Notes: a model not told the origin generated them from the sequence alone. A DNA stretch of 64,000 bases from Paludibacter sp. (GCA_028710895.1 JAQTTH010000014.1:1-64000), one strand, 5' to 3'. Positions 18,617-27,273 are shown, counted from the stretch's first letter. A program made the numbers and translations.

Positions 18617-20254
18617 TTAATGAATATCAGAAGTAAACTGCTTGAGGAAATCATTCAGGTCTTTGGTACTTTTGAGTTCCAACTTTTGCGCTAGACGTTG
18701 TTTTAGTTTATATAAACTGTGTGCAGTGGCATCAAGAATCAAGATTCTATCAGAATTTGGAATATCAAGCAAATTCAGGCAACACCAAATAATTTCTTTA
18801 TGGGTTATTGATGGATATTTCTCAAGAAGTACATCTACTATATTATTAAAGGCATGATTCATTTCACAGGAAAAAGCATCCCAATTATCGATATGCAATG
18901 ATTGCTCATAGAGCTGTCGATCCAATCTCTCCCGTTCCACTGCCGATGCTTGCTTTCGCAACTCTTTTTGCAACCCTCTTGCCTCCTGAATCTTATTGCT
19001 TAGGTTCTGAACAACAAAAGCCTGTTTATTCGTTAATTCATGCTTATAAAGATCCACCTGATTCTTTCTGTGTTTGTTCCTTCGCTGAAGCACTAAAACT
19101 GTTGCAATCACAACCAACAAAACAAACATTAGAATAGACACAATCCAAATCATATTTCGTTTTGTTCCTTGCGTCTCTTGCGCTCTATCATGCAGATTTT
19201 CAAGCACAGTGGCTTTTGTTTGAGCTTCAAGTGTTCGTACAGAGTCTGTATAATTCTGATATTGGGTCATATATTTACCCATCAGTTCTAAATGTTTACG
19301 CAGATATTCGCAGTTTACAAGAATTCGGTAACAGTCACGTCGTGCAGAGAAGCTTGCTGGGGATTTTAATGATTTCTGTGCATAAAGTGTTGCTGAGTCA
19401 ATTTGATTTAAATCAAAAAACAAATCGGCTAAAACAAAGCATCTTATAGCATAATTTGTCGACCTAGATGGATATTGCAAACTTTTTCTGAGATAATTTT
19501 GGGCAGAGTCAAATTGCTTAGTCCAATAATAATTAGTACCGATCTCCTGAAATACATAACCTTTTAGTATTGAGTCAGATGTTTGAGATAAAGCTTGACG
19601 ATAAAAGTATTCAGCTTTTTTATAGTTTTTCAAAAAACGATAAGTCCTTCCAACACATATGATTCTGTAACAAGCCTCATTCCCTGCATCAGCTCGTTTA
19701 AAATAGGCAATCGACTTAGCAAAATAATTTAACGATTCCTTATTGCCCCCCTGCATTGAAATGATATCCCCCAGATTCGAATAAATTCCGCCTAACAAGT
19801 AGAAATCTTCATAATTATTCAGGCAGTCTAAAGCGTTCAAGAACATTTGAGTAGCAGCATCATACCTCTGAACCTTTCGAAGCATTCTGCCTTTAAAAAA
19901 ATATGCCTTAGCTAAGTTTATATTTTTGTTTGTCCTTAAAAAATAGTCAATTGAGAAATCGATAAGAGAGTCCGGCTGCAAGGGCATATCCAATTTATCT
20001 AAAGTCTGAAAAAGGAGTAATCCGTATAAGGCTCGATTAGATTCTGACCTGTATTGATTAGGTGGAAGGTTTTGTAGAATATACAAAGCGGAATCAGGCT
20101 TTGTTTCTATTATTTGCTCGGCTAGTTTCAGTTCATTGGGTACAACTGAGCAACTGGAAACCAAACAAAAAGAAAGTATCAGAAAAAGCTTTCCGATACT
20201 ACATAATAAAGTTTGAAATGTTATACTAGTTTGAGTCTGAAATCTGAATCTCAT
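18617..20254 (-). CDS. TPR-repeat lipoprotein/membrane regulator with C-terminal HTH (paralogue 1)
   Basis: 545 residues from the chosen ATG. The open frame extends to 20281, but TATTTTTG at 20279-20286 (minus strand) overlaps that codon, favouring the later MRFRFQ start. A lipoprotein-type signal ends LVSSC. Then come about six TPR helices (roughly 70-340), a coiled segment, one membrane helix (IWIVSILMFVLLVVIATVLVL), a cytosolic coiled coil and a C-terminal helix-turn-helix-like region (HKEIIWCCLNLLDIPNSDRI, SLYKLKQRLAQKL). This is the one-piece membrane-sensor/regulator architecture common in Bacteroidales: TPR outside, DNA binding inside. It is highly similar throughout to the gene at 21688-23274, so the two are duplicates. 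Confidence 0.82.
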   Translation of the reverse strand: MRFRFQTQTSITFQTLLCSIGKLFLILSFCLVSSCSVVPNELKLAEQIIETKPDSALYILQNLPPNQYRSESNRALYGLLLFQTLDKLDMPLQPDSLIDFSIDYFLRTNKNINLAKAYFFKGRMLRKVQRYDAATQMFLNALDCLNNYEDFYLLGGIYSNLGDIISMQGGNKESLNYFAKSIAYFKRADAGNEACYRIICVGRTYRFLKNYKKAEYFYRQALSQTSDSILKGYVFQEIGTNYYWTKQFDSAQNYLRKSLQYPSRSTNYAIRCFVLADLFFDLNQIDSATLYAQKSLKSPASFSARRDCYRILVNCEYLRKHLELMGKYMTQYQNYTDSVRTLEAQTKATVLENLHDRAQETQGTKRNMIWIVSILMFVLLVVIATVLVLQRRNKHRKNQVDLYKHELTNKQAFVVQNLSNKIQEARGLQKELRKQASAVERERLDRQLYEQSLHIDNWDAFSCEMNHAFNNIVDVLLEKYPSITHKEIIWCCLNLLDIPNSDRILILDATAHSLYKLKQRLAQKLELKSTKDLNDFLKQFTSDIH

Positions 20255-20402
20255 TGGAAAATTATCATTATTAATCTGCAAAAATACACATTAATAATTA
20301 CAAATTAACGCCAACATCAATACATGTATAATAATTTTCATAAGAAACTAATGATGACAACTTTAATTACAATTTCCCATAATATAAATATTATAGTTGC
20401 AA

Positions 20403-20942
20403 TTATGACTTAAACAACCATTGCCGAAATGCGATACCACATGCAGGAATATTATCTATCTCATTCTCTGATTTTTCCATTGTACGAGTAACATTTGCAT
20501 GCAAATCTCTAGCTATTAATTGACTTGTAGGTTCACTCACAAAGGCACCCTCAGCCACTCCTACTTGCTCTCCGATAATCTGAACAGTTGTGTTGGAGAT
20601 AGCAGCACTCAAAACGCTACCATGCATTAATGTTACATCAATCCAATTAATATTCGGATTCCAATCGTGATTGTAAAACGACCCTTTGATAATGGGACGC
20701 ATTCTAACAAGGCCTGTGTTTACGTTATGACCCGTCACAACCATTTCAGCTGATTTCTGATTAAAGCGATTAATGATATCAAGGACTTGCTCCCGATTTA
20801 TATCTAAACCATCTTTCATTATCTCATCAACAATTTCAGTAACACCAACCTTACCTTCAGAAGAAACCTGTGCATACAACTCTGTAGAGTTTTTAGTCAA
20901 TCTGTTTTTTATCAACCATGCTTTCAATACATTTTTCATCAA
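20403..20942 (-). CDS. HU-like / DUF4469 protein
   Basis: 179 residues. The N-terminal part (LKAWLIKNRLTKNSTELYAQVSSEGKVGVTEIVDEIMKDG) resembles the IHF/HU-like fold of the Bacteroides Bvu_2165-type family. The middle and end (VRMRPIIKGSFYNHDWNPNINWIDVTLMHG) fit a DUF4469-like beta-rich domain. These proteins are found near secreted-protein and regulator genes in Bacteroidales; the function is not known to me. There is no signal peptide. It is flanked on both sides by the TPR regulators and DUF3244 gene, all on the minus strand, with 118 bases after the DUF3244 stop-side hairpin. Confidence 0.75.
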   Translation of the reverse strand: MMKNVLKAWLIKNRLTKNSTELYAQVSSEGKVGVTEIVDEIMKDGLDINREQVLDIINRFNQKSAEMVVTGHNVNTGLVRMRPIIKGSFYNHDWNPNINWIDVTLMHGSVLSAAISNTTVQIIGEQVGVAEGAFVSEPTSQLIARDLHANVTRTMEKSENEIDNIPACGIAFRQWLFKS

Positions 20943-20992
20943 ACTTGAGTTTTATATCGTTAACTAAACTATTTCCATTTACATAAGTTGAA

Positions 20993-21022
20993 TAACGAGG
21001 TGGAAATTAACCCACCTCGTTA
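20993..21022 (-). terminator. Hairpin downstream of the DUF3244 gene
   Basis: A perfect 11-bp stem (20993-21003 with 21012-21022) and 8-base loop begins 11 bases past the stop of the DUF3244 gene. The T run after it on the minus strand is weak, so it may terminate inefficiently and allow read-through into the DUF4469 gene, or it may protect the mRNA end. Confidence 0.6.
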
Positions 21023-21033
21023 TAAGAATTTAA

Positions 21034-21423
21034 TTACAATTGAAAGGTTCCTTTCAGAACGGTTCTACTATACGTAATTTTCAGAGTATAATTTCCGCTA
21101 TCGAAAACACTTGTATCAATTACAGCTCCTTGAGTTGAATTAGTATCAATTGATACTTGATAAACAACATTTCCAGTTTCATCTAAAATTGAAATTGTAG
21201 CTATACCTACAGGACGACTAAAATCAACAATTAATTCTGGGTCGTTTAATGTTGCTGTGACCGTATTGACGGTTGTTGATACGGTTCTGGTCAACATCAT
21301 AGGACCGATACTTCCTGGATCGGTTTTTTGAAGCGGAACGTCAACGGCAAAACTACTTTCAAAAGGAAAAATAGCCAATGATAGCATAAAGCTAATAAAA
21401 AGAAATAAATTAAGCTTTTTCAT
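21034..21423 (-). CDS. DUF3244 small secreted protein
   Basis: 129 residues with a signal peptide (hydrophobic 5-26, cleavage after SSFA). The mature part is about 100 residues of predicted beta sandwich: VTATLNDPELIVDFSRPVGIATISILDETGNVVYQVSIDT, then GNYTLKITYSRTVLKGTFQL. This matches the DUF3244 family of small exported Bacteroidetes proteins, which resemble the beta-sandwich of T9SS C-terminal domains. It lies between the two TPR regulators on the same strand. The TNGGACA repeats at 21539-21623 lie 116-200 bases upstream of its start, the expected position for regulator binding. Confidence 0.82.
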   Translation of the reverse strand: MKKLNLFLFISFMLSLAIFPFESSFAVDVPLQKTDPGSIGPMMLTRTVSTTVNTVTATLNDPELIVDFSRPVGIATISILDETGNVVYQVSIDTNSTQGAVIDTSVFDSGNYTLKITYSRTVLKGTFQL

Positions 21424-21538
21424 AAAAATAATATTTAAAATAATTGAACATAGGATATTGGAGAATCAAAAGGTATCTTTTCAAGGTGCTAAGTTATGCA
21501 TAGCCGATACTACAACCAAATTTTGTGGCAAAATAAAT

Positions 21539-21623
21539 TAGGACACGCGATTTTATACTACATTCATTTGTAGTAAGTTACGATTGGACACTCAAGTATT
21601 TTTAGGACATGAGAAATTGGACA
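21539..21623. repeat. Four TTnGGACA motifs upstream of the DUF3244 gene
   Basis: GGACA preceded by TT, TTA or similar occurs at 21541-21545, 21586-21590, 21605-21609 and 21619-21623, all in the same orientation. The last two are 14 bases apart. Two more copies sit at 18484-18488 and 18547-18551, next to the other TPR regulator. They could be binding sites of these regulators, but this is inference from position. Confidence 0.5.
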
Positions 21624-21650
21624 AAAAAAATAGCCCATTTAAGGCTATTT
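21621..21650 (-). terminator. Terminator of TPR regulator paralogue 2
   Basis: On the minus strand an AAATAGCC/GGCTATTT stem (21628-21635 with 21643-21650, 7-base loop) is followed by a run of T. It lies 38 bases after the regulator's stop codon. Confidence 0.75.
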
Positions 21651-21687
21651 CAAGGAGGGCAAAACAGAAAAACTATAAACTGTATAA

Positions 21688-23274
21688 TTATTTCCCTTCA
21701 GAAAACTCTTTTAGTAATTGATTGAATTCTTTTGTACTATTCAAATTCATTTTTTGAGTTAGTCGTTGCTTAAGCTTATACAAACTTCCGGGCTGAGTAT
21801 CTAAAATCAAAGCAATATCCGTGTTTGAGACATCCAACAGAAAAAGACAACACCAAATCATTTCTTTACGATTGATATCAGTATATTTATTTTCAAGATT
21901 AGTTATAAGATTATTGAATGTTTTATCCATTAATTTTTTGAACATCTCCCAATCATTCACATGCAAGAAATTATTATATAATTCTTTATCCATTAACTCA
22001 CGTTCTTTCAACGAAGCTTTTTTGTACAAAGTTGCCTTAGACAATTTGGCCTCATCAATTTTTTGAATCAAACTATCTCTTAAGAGAACTTGTTTTTCAT
22101 TCAATTTCTCTTCAACCTGTTCAAGTTCCTTTTCTTTTCCTTTATTTCTGTTCCGCAATCGATTTACAATAAACAAACTCAACAGTATAATAACCGGTAT
22201 TATACTACCCAATAAAAGCAAATAATGTTTTGTCTTGCTAACTCTACCATTCGTTTGATACAAGTTCTCTAACACGGTGGTTTTTGTTTGCGACTCAACT
22301 TTCCGAACCGAATCGGAACAAGCTTGAAAATGCGTCATAAAAACAGCCATCTGTTTAAAGTTCCCTTTCAAATACTCAGTATTGGCCAGCAGTCGATAAC
22401 ATTCACGTTGTACGAAAAAATCTGCTGGATATTTTAAAGCTATTGAAGCATATTGATAGGCAGAATCATATTTTTCTATATCGAAAAATAAATCAGCCAA
22501 ATTATAACAACGAATAGCATAATTAGTGCTTTTAAACGGATAACGAATGCTCATTCTAAGGTAATATTGTGCCGAATCATATTGTTTTGCGGAATAGTAA
22601 TTTATTCCAATCTCTTGCAAGGCAACTCCATTGAAAATTGAATCTTTTGTTTGAGCCAGCGCTTGAAGATAATATCTATGTGCAGATTTATAATCCTTTG
22701 CAAGTCGATAAGTTCTTCCAATAGCAAGTATTCTATAACTGGCATCAATTGCTTTCTCTGCTCGTTTAAAACAATCAACAGAAAGTCGGTATTTATTAAG
22801 TGCCTCTTTATAATCCTTCTGAATAGAGCAAATATCTCCCATATCAGCATAGATTTTGCCCAATAGAGCATAATCCTTTATATCCTGACTACAATCTAAT
22901 GCTTTGAGATACAAGACAGTTGCATCATCATATTGTTGTGCTGCTTTATAAATCCGTGCCTTATAAAGATAGCAAACAGCTAAGTGTTGCCTATCATTGG
23001 AATTTCGGTAGTATTTAAACGAGAAATCTATAAGTGAGTCCGGCTTCAATGGCATATTTTTTTTATCCAATGCCTCAAAAAGGAGTACTCCATATAATGC
23101 TCTATCGCCATCAGACATCAAATGTGCAGATTTCATTCGTTGCAAAATATGGAGGGCTGAATCGGGGGAGGTTTCAATTACGCGTTCAGCAAGCTTCAAC
23201 TCATTAGGCATAAGAGAACAGCCTACCAAGAGAAAGCATAAAAAGGCAATTGTGATACTGAGTTTGAAACGCAT
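21688..23274 (-). CDS. TPR-repeat lipoprotein/membrane regulator with C-terminal HTH (paralogue 2)
   Basis: 528 residues from MRFKLS. An upstream ATG at 23313 exists but would sit almost on the transcription start. The lipoprotein signal ends LLVGC. TPR helices (GKIYADMGDICSIQKDYKEALNKY and following) fill roughly 60-330, then one membrane helix (LLLLGSIIPVIILLSLFIV), a long coiled coil, and a C-terminal domain (RKEMIWCCLFLLDVSNTDIA, SLYKLKQRLTQKM). It is similar to paralogue 1 over its entire length, including the C-terminal DNA-binding-like region, so gene duplication around the DUF3244/DUF4469 pair is likely. Its promoter is at 23321-23351. Confidence 0.82.
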   Translation of the reverse strand: MRFKLSITIAFLCFLLVGCSLMPNELKLAERVIETSPDSALHILQRMKSAHLMSDGDRALYGVLLFEALDKKNMPLKPDSLIDFSFKYYRNSNDRQHLAVCYLYKARIYKAAQQYDDATVLYLKALDCSQDIKDYALLGKIYADMGDICSIQKDYKEALNKYRLSVDCFKRAEKAIDASYRILAIGRTYRLAKDYKSAHRYYLQALAQTKDSIFNGVALQEIGINYYSAKQYDSAQYYLRMSIRYPFKSTNYAIRCYNLADLFFDIEKYDSAYQYASIALKYPADFFVQRECYRLLANTEYLKGNFKQMAVFMTHFQACSDSVRKVESQTKTTVLENLYQTNGRVSKTKHYLLLLGSIIPVIILLSLFIVNRLRNRNKGKEKELEQVEEKLNEKQVLLRDSLIQKIDEAKLSKATLYKKASLKERELMDKELYNNFLHVNDWEMFKKLMDKTFNNLITNLENKYTDINRKEMIWCCLFLLDVSNTDIALILDTQPGSLYKLKQRLTQKMNLNSTKEFNQLLKEFSEGK

Positions 23275-23320
23275 AGTTGGAAATGCATTATTGAGAATTA
23301 CGTTTGAATGCATTTAAATG

Positions 23321-23351
23321 CAAAACTACATATTTTTATTCATTTCGAAAA
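23321..23351 (-). promoter_or_regulatory. Promoter of TPR regulator paralogue 2
   Basis: Minus strand TTTT (23348-23351), 19 bases, TAGTTTTG (23321-23328). The -7 element is a full match and the -33 is off by one base. Transcription would start at about 23314, which favours the downstream start codon at 23274. Confidence 0.6.
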
Positions 23352-23435
23352 CCTAATTCATGTGAGTAGTTTGTACAATTTAGATAAAAGATTCTTTAAT
23401 TTATTCAACGGGCTAATACTGAGTAGACAGTTTAA

Positions 23436-24125
23436 TTAAGCCACTGCAAGTGTAAAGACACTGATTCGAATTCCGTCTACAGCCAATAAGGCCTTTAAGC
23501 AAGCTTCGAGAGTTGAACCTGTGGTTAACACATCGTCAACCAGTAATACATGTTTACCCTTTAATGTTTCTATATCCGACAATTTGAATATGCCGTCCGT
23601 ATTTTCATATCGCTCATATACATTTTTCTTTGTTTGTGTTGTATTTTCATACAAACGCACTAAGCTATTGGTATCTTGCGGTTTCCCTAAAATAACCGAC
23701 AATCCACTTCCAATCAATTCACTCTGATTATAACCACGTAATTTATATTTTTGAGGATGGAGTGGCACGGGAATTATAACATCAACAGACTCAAAATCAG
23801 GCGAGTCAAGCAAATCAACTGCTGCATACTTTCCCAAAGTTTCACCGATTTCTTTATTACCCTTATATTTTAGGCTATGAAGTACTTTTTGAAAAGGTGA
23901 ACCTTTCTGAAAAAAGAAAAATGCTGTCGCACGAAAAACCGGAACTTTTCCCCAAAATCTTTTTTCTATTGGATTATCCTTTATTAAATGAAAATTGGTT
24001 TTGGGGATATTATGCAAACAAATCGCACATATGTGTTGTTCATTTTTAAGCAAGTTGTTGCCACAAACAACACATAAATCAGGAAAAAGCAAGTCGAACA
24101 AGTCATTTAATGGATTGAATTTCAT
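23436..24125 (-). CDS. comF: ComF family phosphoribosyltransferase-like protein
   Basis: 229 residues, normal for ComF/GntX. The N terminus has a four-cysteine zinc motif: C18/C21 (CVVC) and C33/C36 (CAIC). The C-terminal part is a phosphoribosyltransferase fold with the PRPP loop VLLVDDVLTTGSTLEAC and the conserved IPVPLHPQKYKLRGYNQSE. ComF is linked to DNA uptake in naturally competent bacteria, but homologues are widespread and the substrate is unsettled. It lies downstream of dgkA on the same strand, with 63 bases between. Confidence 0.92.
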   Translation of the reverse strand: MKFNPLNDLFDLLFPDLCVVCGNNLLKNEQHICAICLHNIPKTNFHLIKDNPIEKRFWGKVPVFRATAFFFFQKGSPFQKVLHSLKYKGNKEIGETLGKYAAVDLLDSPDFESVDVIIPVPLHPQKYKLRGYNQSELIGSGLSVILGKPQDTNSLVRLYENTTQTKKNVYERYENTDGIFKLSDIETLKGKHVLLVDDVLTTGSTLEACLKALLAVDGIRISVFTLAVA

Positions 24126-24188
24126 CTTCCATAAACTTTTTATAGCATAATAATCAGCTTATTATTACTGTAATTGATATGAATATTC

Positions 24189-24560
24189 TTATTGAAAATA
24201 TGGTGCAAGTATATACCATACTTTGGGAACAAAAATTAAAAGACCAATTATTACTGAGATTATAGCACAAAGCAATACAGCACCCGCTGCAATGTCTTTT
24301 GCTTTGCCGGCAAGTGGATGAAGTTTTGGGGAAGCCAAATCAACAACATTTTCAATGGCTGTATTCATCATTTCCATTCCGAATACCAAACCAATGCACA
24401 GCAGGCACATAATCCACTCGGAAATACTAATTGAAAACAGAAATCCAAATACTATAACTAAAATGGCAATTACAATATGAATCTTCATATTTGGTTCAGT
24501 AGTGAATACGACACGCATTCCCTTGCCAGCATAACCAAAACTTCGAATTCTCTTTTTCAT
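24189..24560 (-). CDS. dgkA: Diacylglycerol kinase (DgkA/undecaprenol kinase type)
   Basis: 123 residues from MKKRIRSFGYAG; the longer frame to 24668 runs back through the efp terminator and is not used. It has three membrane helices (HIVIAILVIVFGFLF, WIMCLLCIGLVFGMEMMNTAIE, GAVLLCAIISVIIGLLIF). The family motif EMMNTAIENVVDL and the following AKDIAAGAVL provide the active-site glutamates and asparagine. It phosphorylates diacylglycerol or undecaprenol at the inner membrane; the Gram-positive-like short form often prefers undecaprenol. Between efp and comF, same strand. Confidence 0.93.
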   Translation of the reverse strand: MKKRIRSFGYAGKGMRVVFTTEPNMKIHIVIAILVIVFGFLFSISISEWIMCLLCIGLVFGMEMMNTAIENVVDLASPKLHPLAGKAKDIAAGAVLLCAIISVIIGLLIFVPKVWYILAPYFQ

Positions 24561-24591
24561 TAACTTTGATAATTTATTGTTGTACAAATGT

Positions 24592-24630
24592 ATAAAAAAA
24601 TCCGGCAAACAATTATGTTTACCGGATTTA
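24592..24630 (-). terminator. Rho-independent terminator of efp
   Basis: On the minus strand a stem TCCGGTAAAC/GTTTGCCGGA (24617-24626 with 24601-24610, one mismatch) with a 6-base loop is followed by seven T (24594-24600). It lies between the efp stop and the dgkA start, which shows the longer dgkA frame is not genuine. Confidence 0.9.
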
Positions 24631-24668
24631 ATCAAAAAATATTTTTTATAGCATACAGTTACTGACAA

Positions 24669-25235
24669 CTATACCTTTACACGGCCAAGATAAGAGCCAT
24701 CGCGTGTATCAATTTCAATAGTTTCACCCTCTGTAATAAACAATGGAACCCGTACAGTAGCCCCTGACTCAACACTGGCAGGTTTAAGTGTATTAGTAGC
24801 CGTATCACCTTTCAAACCAGGCTCAGTATAAGTTACTTTCATTTGTACTTTAACAGGCATGTCGGCATATAACACCGTGTCGGTAGAAGCATCAGACACA
24901 ACTTCTACGCTCATACCCTCAAGAAGAAAATCAACACCGTTAATAAGCTCTTTACTTATTGGATGTTGGTCATATGTTTCCTGATTCATGAAAATAAAAT
25001 CATCTGCTTCTTTATAAACGAATTGAAAAGGTCTGCGTTCTACACGAACATCTTCCAGTTTTTCACCAATATTAAAACGTCGTTCAATAACACGACCGTC
25101 AACCACATCTTTAAGCGTTGTACGCATAAAAGTATTGCCTTTACCTGGCTTTACATGGAGAAATTCTATAACAAAATACAACTTTCCATCCATCCGGATG
25201 CATGTTCCATTTTTGATATCTTGGGCATTCATCAT
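24669..25235 (-). CDS. efp: Translation elongation factor P
   Basis: 188 residues, standard three-domain EF-P. It relieves ribosome stalling at consecutive prolines. Domain I has the conserved loop KPGKGNTF with K32 (K31 if the second Met is the start) at the tip, the residue modified by lysylation or rhamnosylation in other species. The middle S1-like domains end in ITEGETIEIDTRDGSYLGRVKV, the EF-P C-terminal signature. No modification enzyme is in the window. Its efficient terminator follows. It lies between the argG terminator-like hairpin and dgkA. Confidence 0.97.
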   Translation of the reverse strand: MMNAQDIKNGTCIRMDGKLYFVIEFLHVKPGKGNTFMRTTLKDVVDGRVIERRFNIGEKLEDVRVERRPFQFVYKEADDFIFMNQETYDQHPISKELINGVDFLLEGMSVEVVSDASTDTVLYADMPVKVQMKVTYTEPGLKGDTATNTLKPASVESGATVRVPLFITEGETIEIDTRDGSYLGRVKV

Positions 25236-25323
25236 AAAGTAAAATTTTATATATTTATTTTTTCAGGCTGCAAAATTACGATTTTAATTCTATATATCAA
25301 AATTAATTGATATTCACTATATT

Positions 25324-25358
25324 AATAAGGCCTCTACAAAATTTGCAGAGGCCTTATT
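25324..25358 (-). terminator. Terminator-like hairpin after argG
   Basis: A perfect 12-bp stem AATAAGGCCTCT/AGAGGCCTTATT (25324-25335 with 25347-25358, 11-base loop) lies 23 bases past the argG stop. The T-rich tract is weak on the minus strand and stronger on the plus strand, so direction is uncertain. Confidence 0.7.
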
Positions 25359-25381
25359 CGTGTTTTTTAGTTTTATTGTTT

Positions 25382-26581
25382 TTATTTATTATTACGTTTT
25401 TGAACGTTGTAATAAATTTTCATTTGGTTGCCCAGAATCTTTGTAAAGCCCTTCACATCGTCGGCACTCCATGCGCGATTCACCTCACCATATTCACCAA
25501 AATCAGTTTTCATAAGATCGAATGTACTCTCTACACCAACCAATGTATAATTGTATGGGCGAAGCTTCACAATCACGGTACCTGTTACATTTTGTTGTGA
25601 GCTTTGCAGAAATTGCTCAATGTCGCGCATTACCGGCTCCATATATTGAGCTTCGTGAAGAAACATACCGTACCAGTTACCCAATTGGTCTTTCCAATAT
25701 TGTTGCCATTTGGTAAGTGTGTGCTTTTCAAGCATTTTATGTGCATTGATAATCAACAGTGGTGCTGCAGCTTCGAAACCTACACGACCTTTGATACCGA
25801 TAATTGTATCGCCAATATGCATATCGCGACCGATACCGTATTTATTCGCAATTTCTTCGAGTTGATTAATCAACAACACTTTGTTATCATTCTTCTGACC
25901 ATTGATAGCAGAAACTTCACCATTTTCAAATTCAATAGTTACCGTTTCTTCACCTTGTTTTTCAACCTGGCTTGGATAGGCCTCTTCAGGTAAAGTCTGT
26001 TCTGATTTAAGCGTTTCTTTACCACCTATTGAAGTACCCCAAAGCCCTTTATTGATAGAATATTCCATCTTTTTGAAATCGGCATCAAAACCATGATCTC
26101 TCAAATAATTGATTTCATATTCACGAGTCAACACCATGTCGCGGGTTGGAGTGAGAATCTTGATTTCAGGAGCAATAACATCAAAAGTCAAATCGAAACG
26201 AACCTGATCATTCCCCGCACCGGTACTTCCGTGAGCTACATAATCAGCTCCTATTTCCTTTGCATAATTAATAATTGCAATTGCCTGAAAAATACGTTCT
26301 GAACTTACCGAGATAGGATAAGTACCGTTACGAAGCACGTTTCCAAATACCATGTACTTGATACTTTTCTCGTAATATTCCTGCGTAACGTCTAATGCAA
26401 TATGAGATTTTGCACCTAAACGGTAAGCTTTATCTTCAATAACTTTCAATTCTTCCGCACTAAATCCTCCCGTGTTTGCAACAGCGGTATGCACTTCGTA
26501 TCCTTTTTCCTGAGCCAAATACATGGCGCAAAACGATGTATCCAATCCACCACTAAATGCTAATAATACCTTTTCTTTCAT
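25382..26581 (-). CDS. argG: Argininosuccinate synthase
   Basis: 399 residues, normal for the ATP-dependent enzyme that joins citrulline and aspartate. The start VLLAFSGGLDTSFCAMYLA gives the SGGLDTS ATP pyrophosphatase loop (10-16). ERIFQAIAIINYAKEIGADYVAHGSTGAGNDQVRFD is the conserved citrulline/aspartate site, and the later REYEINYLRDHG fits the type 1 synthetase. The acetyltransferase gene lies 68 bases upstream on the same strand, then argR, so this is an arginine operon. argH is elsewhere (12.7 kb). Confidence 0.97.
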   Translation of the reverse strand: MKEKVLLAFSGGLDTSFCAMYLAQEKGYEVHTAVANTGGFSAEELKVIEDKAYRLGAKSHIALDVTQEYYEKSIKYMVFGNVLRNGTYPISVSSERIFQAIAIINYAKEIGADYVAHGSTGAGNDQVRFDLTFDVIAPEIKILTPTRDMVLTREYEINYLRDHGFDADFKKMEYSINKGLWGTSIGGKETLKSEQTLPEEAYPSQVEKQGEETVTIEFENGEVSAINGQKNDNKVLLINQLEEIANKYGIGRDMHIGDTIIGIKGRVGFEAAAPLLIINAHKMLEKHTLTKWQQYWKDQLGNWYGMFLHEAQYMEPVMRDIEQFLQSSQQNVTGTVIVKLRPYNYTLVGVESTFDLMKTDFGEYGEVNRAWSADDVKGFTKILGNQMKIYYNVQKRNNK

Positions 26582-26649
26582 CTTTCTTAAATCTTATATC
26601 AACAAAATAGTTGTAAAAACTACTTGTTTTCAATTACAAATACGCTACC

Positions 26650-27273
26650 TTATTTTTCTGCTTTGGGATCAAACAACATTCCGGTGCATAAACAATGCTT
26701 ACGCGATGTACGCTGCAGGATATCGTAATTCACACAACTCTGGCAACCTTTCCAAAAAGCTTCGTCATCTGTTAATTCTGAGAATGTTACAGGTTTGTAA
26801 CCCAACTCTGAATTAATCTTCATAACGGCTAGCCCTGTTGTTAGACCAAAAATTTTTGCATCAGGATATCGCTGACGGGATAGTTCAAAAGCTTTACGTT
26901 TAATACGTTTAGCCAATCCATTACCACGATACTTATCAACAACTATGAGACCTGAATTTGCTACAAATTTCTTATTGCCCCAAGTTTCGATGTAGCAAAA
27001 TCCTGCAAATTCCTCTCCTGCTAAAGCAATTATTGCTTTTCCTTCTTTCATTTTTTGCTCGATATACTCGGGCGAGCGTCTGGCTATACCTGTTCCGCGA
27101 ACTTTTGCGGCTATTTCTATAGTGGTCAGAATTGTTTCAACATATTCCAGGAAACGCTCATCAGCAATTTGTACCGTTATTTCGTCAACGGCAATCTCTT
27201 TGTCCATAATCAATCTTGAATGAGTTCTGTTTACTTTTACAAGAAACTCTTTTGCACGACACACAACGTTCAT
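26650..27273 (-). CDS. GNAT family acetyltransferase in the arginine cluster
   Basis: 207 residues. A GNAT fold is visible from residue 35 to about 165: IAVDEITVQIADERFLEYVETIL, IALAGEEFAGFCYIETWG, and the acetyl-CoA loop VDKYRGNGLAKRIKRKAFEL (R/Q-x-x-G-x-G/A). A cysteine-rich C-terminal tail CQSC...CLC is unusual and may bind metal. It sits between argR and argG on the same strand, with its own promoter. Glutamate N-acylation is the first step of arginine synthesis, and some Bacteroidales use succinyl intermediates, so a role as N-acyl-glutamate synthase is a reasonable guess. It is not proven by sequence. Confidence 0.78.
   Translation of the reverse strand: MNVVCRAKEFLVKVNRTHSRLIMDKEIAVDEITVQIADERFLEYVETILTTIEIAAKVRGTGIARRSPEYIEQKMKEGKAIIALAGEEFAGFCYIETWGNKKFVANSGLIVVDKYRGNGLAKRIKRKAFELSRQRYPDAKIFGLTTGLAVMKINSELGYKPVTFSELTDDEAFWKGCQSCVNYDILQRTSRKHCLCTGMLFDPKAEK

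Noticed and set aside
24561-24668. An N-terminal extension of dgkA
   Set aside because: It would read through the efp terminator hairpin and the sequence does not look like a DgkA N terminus.
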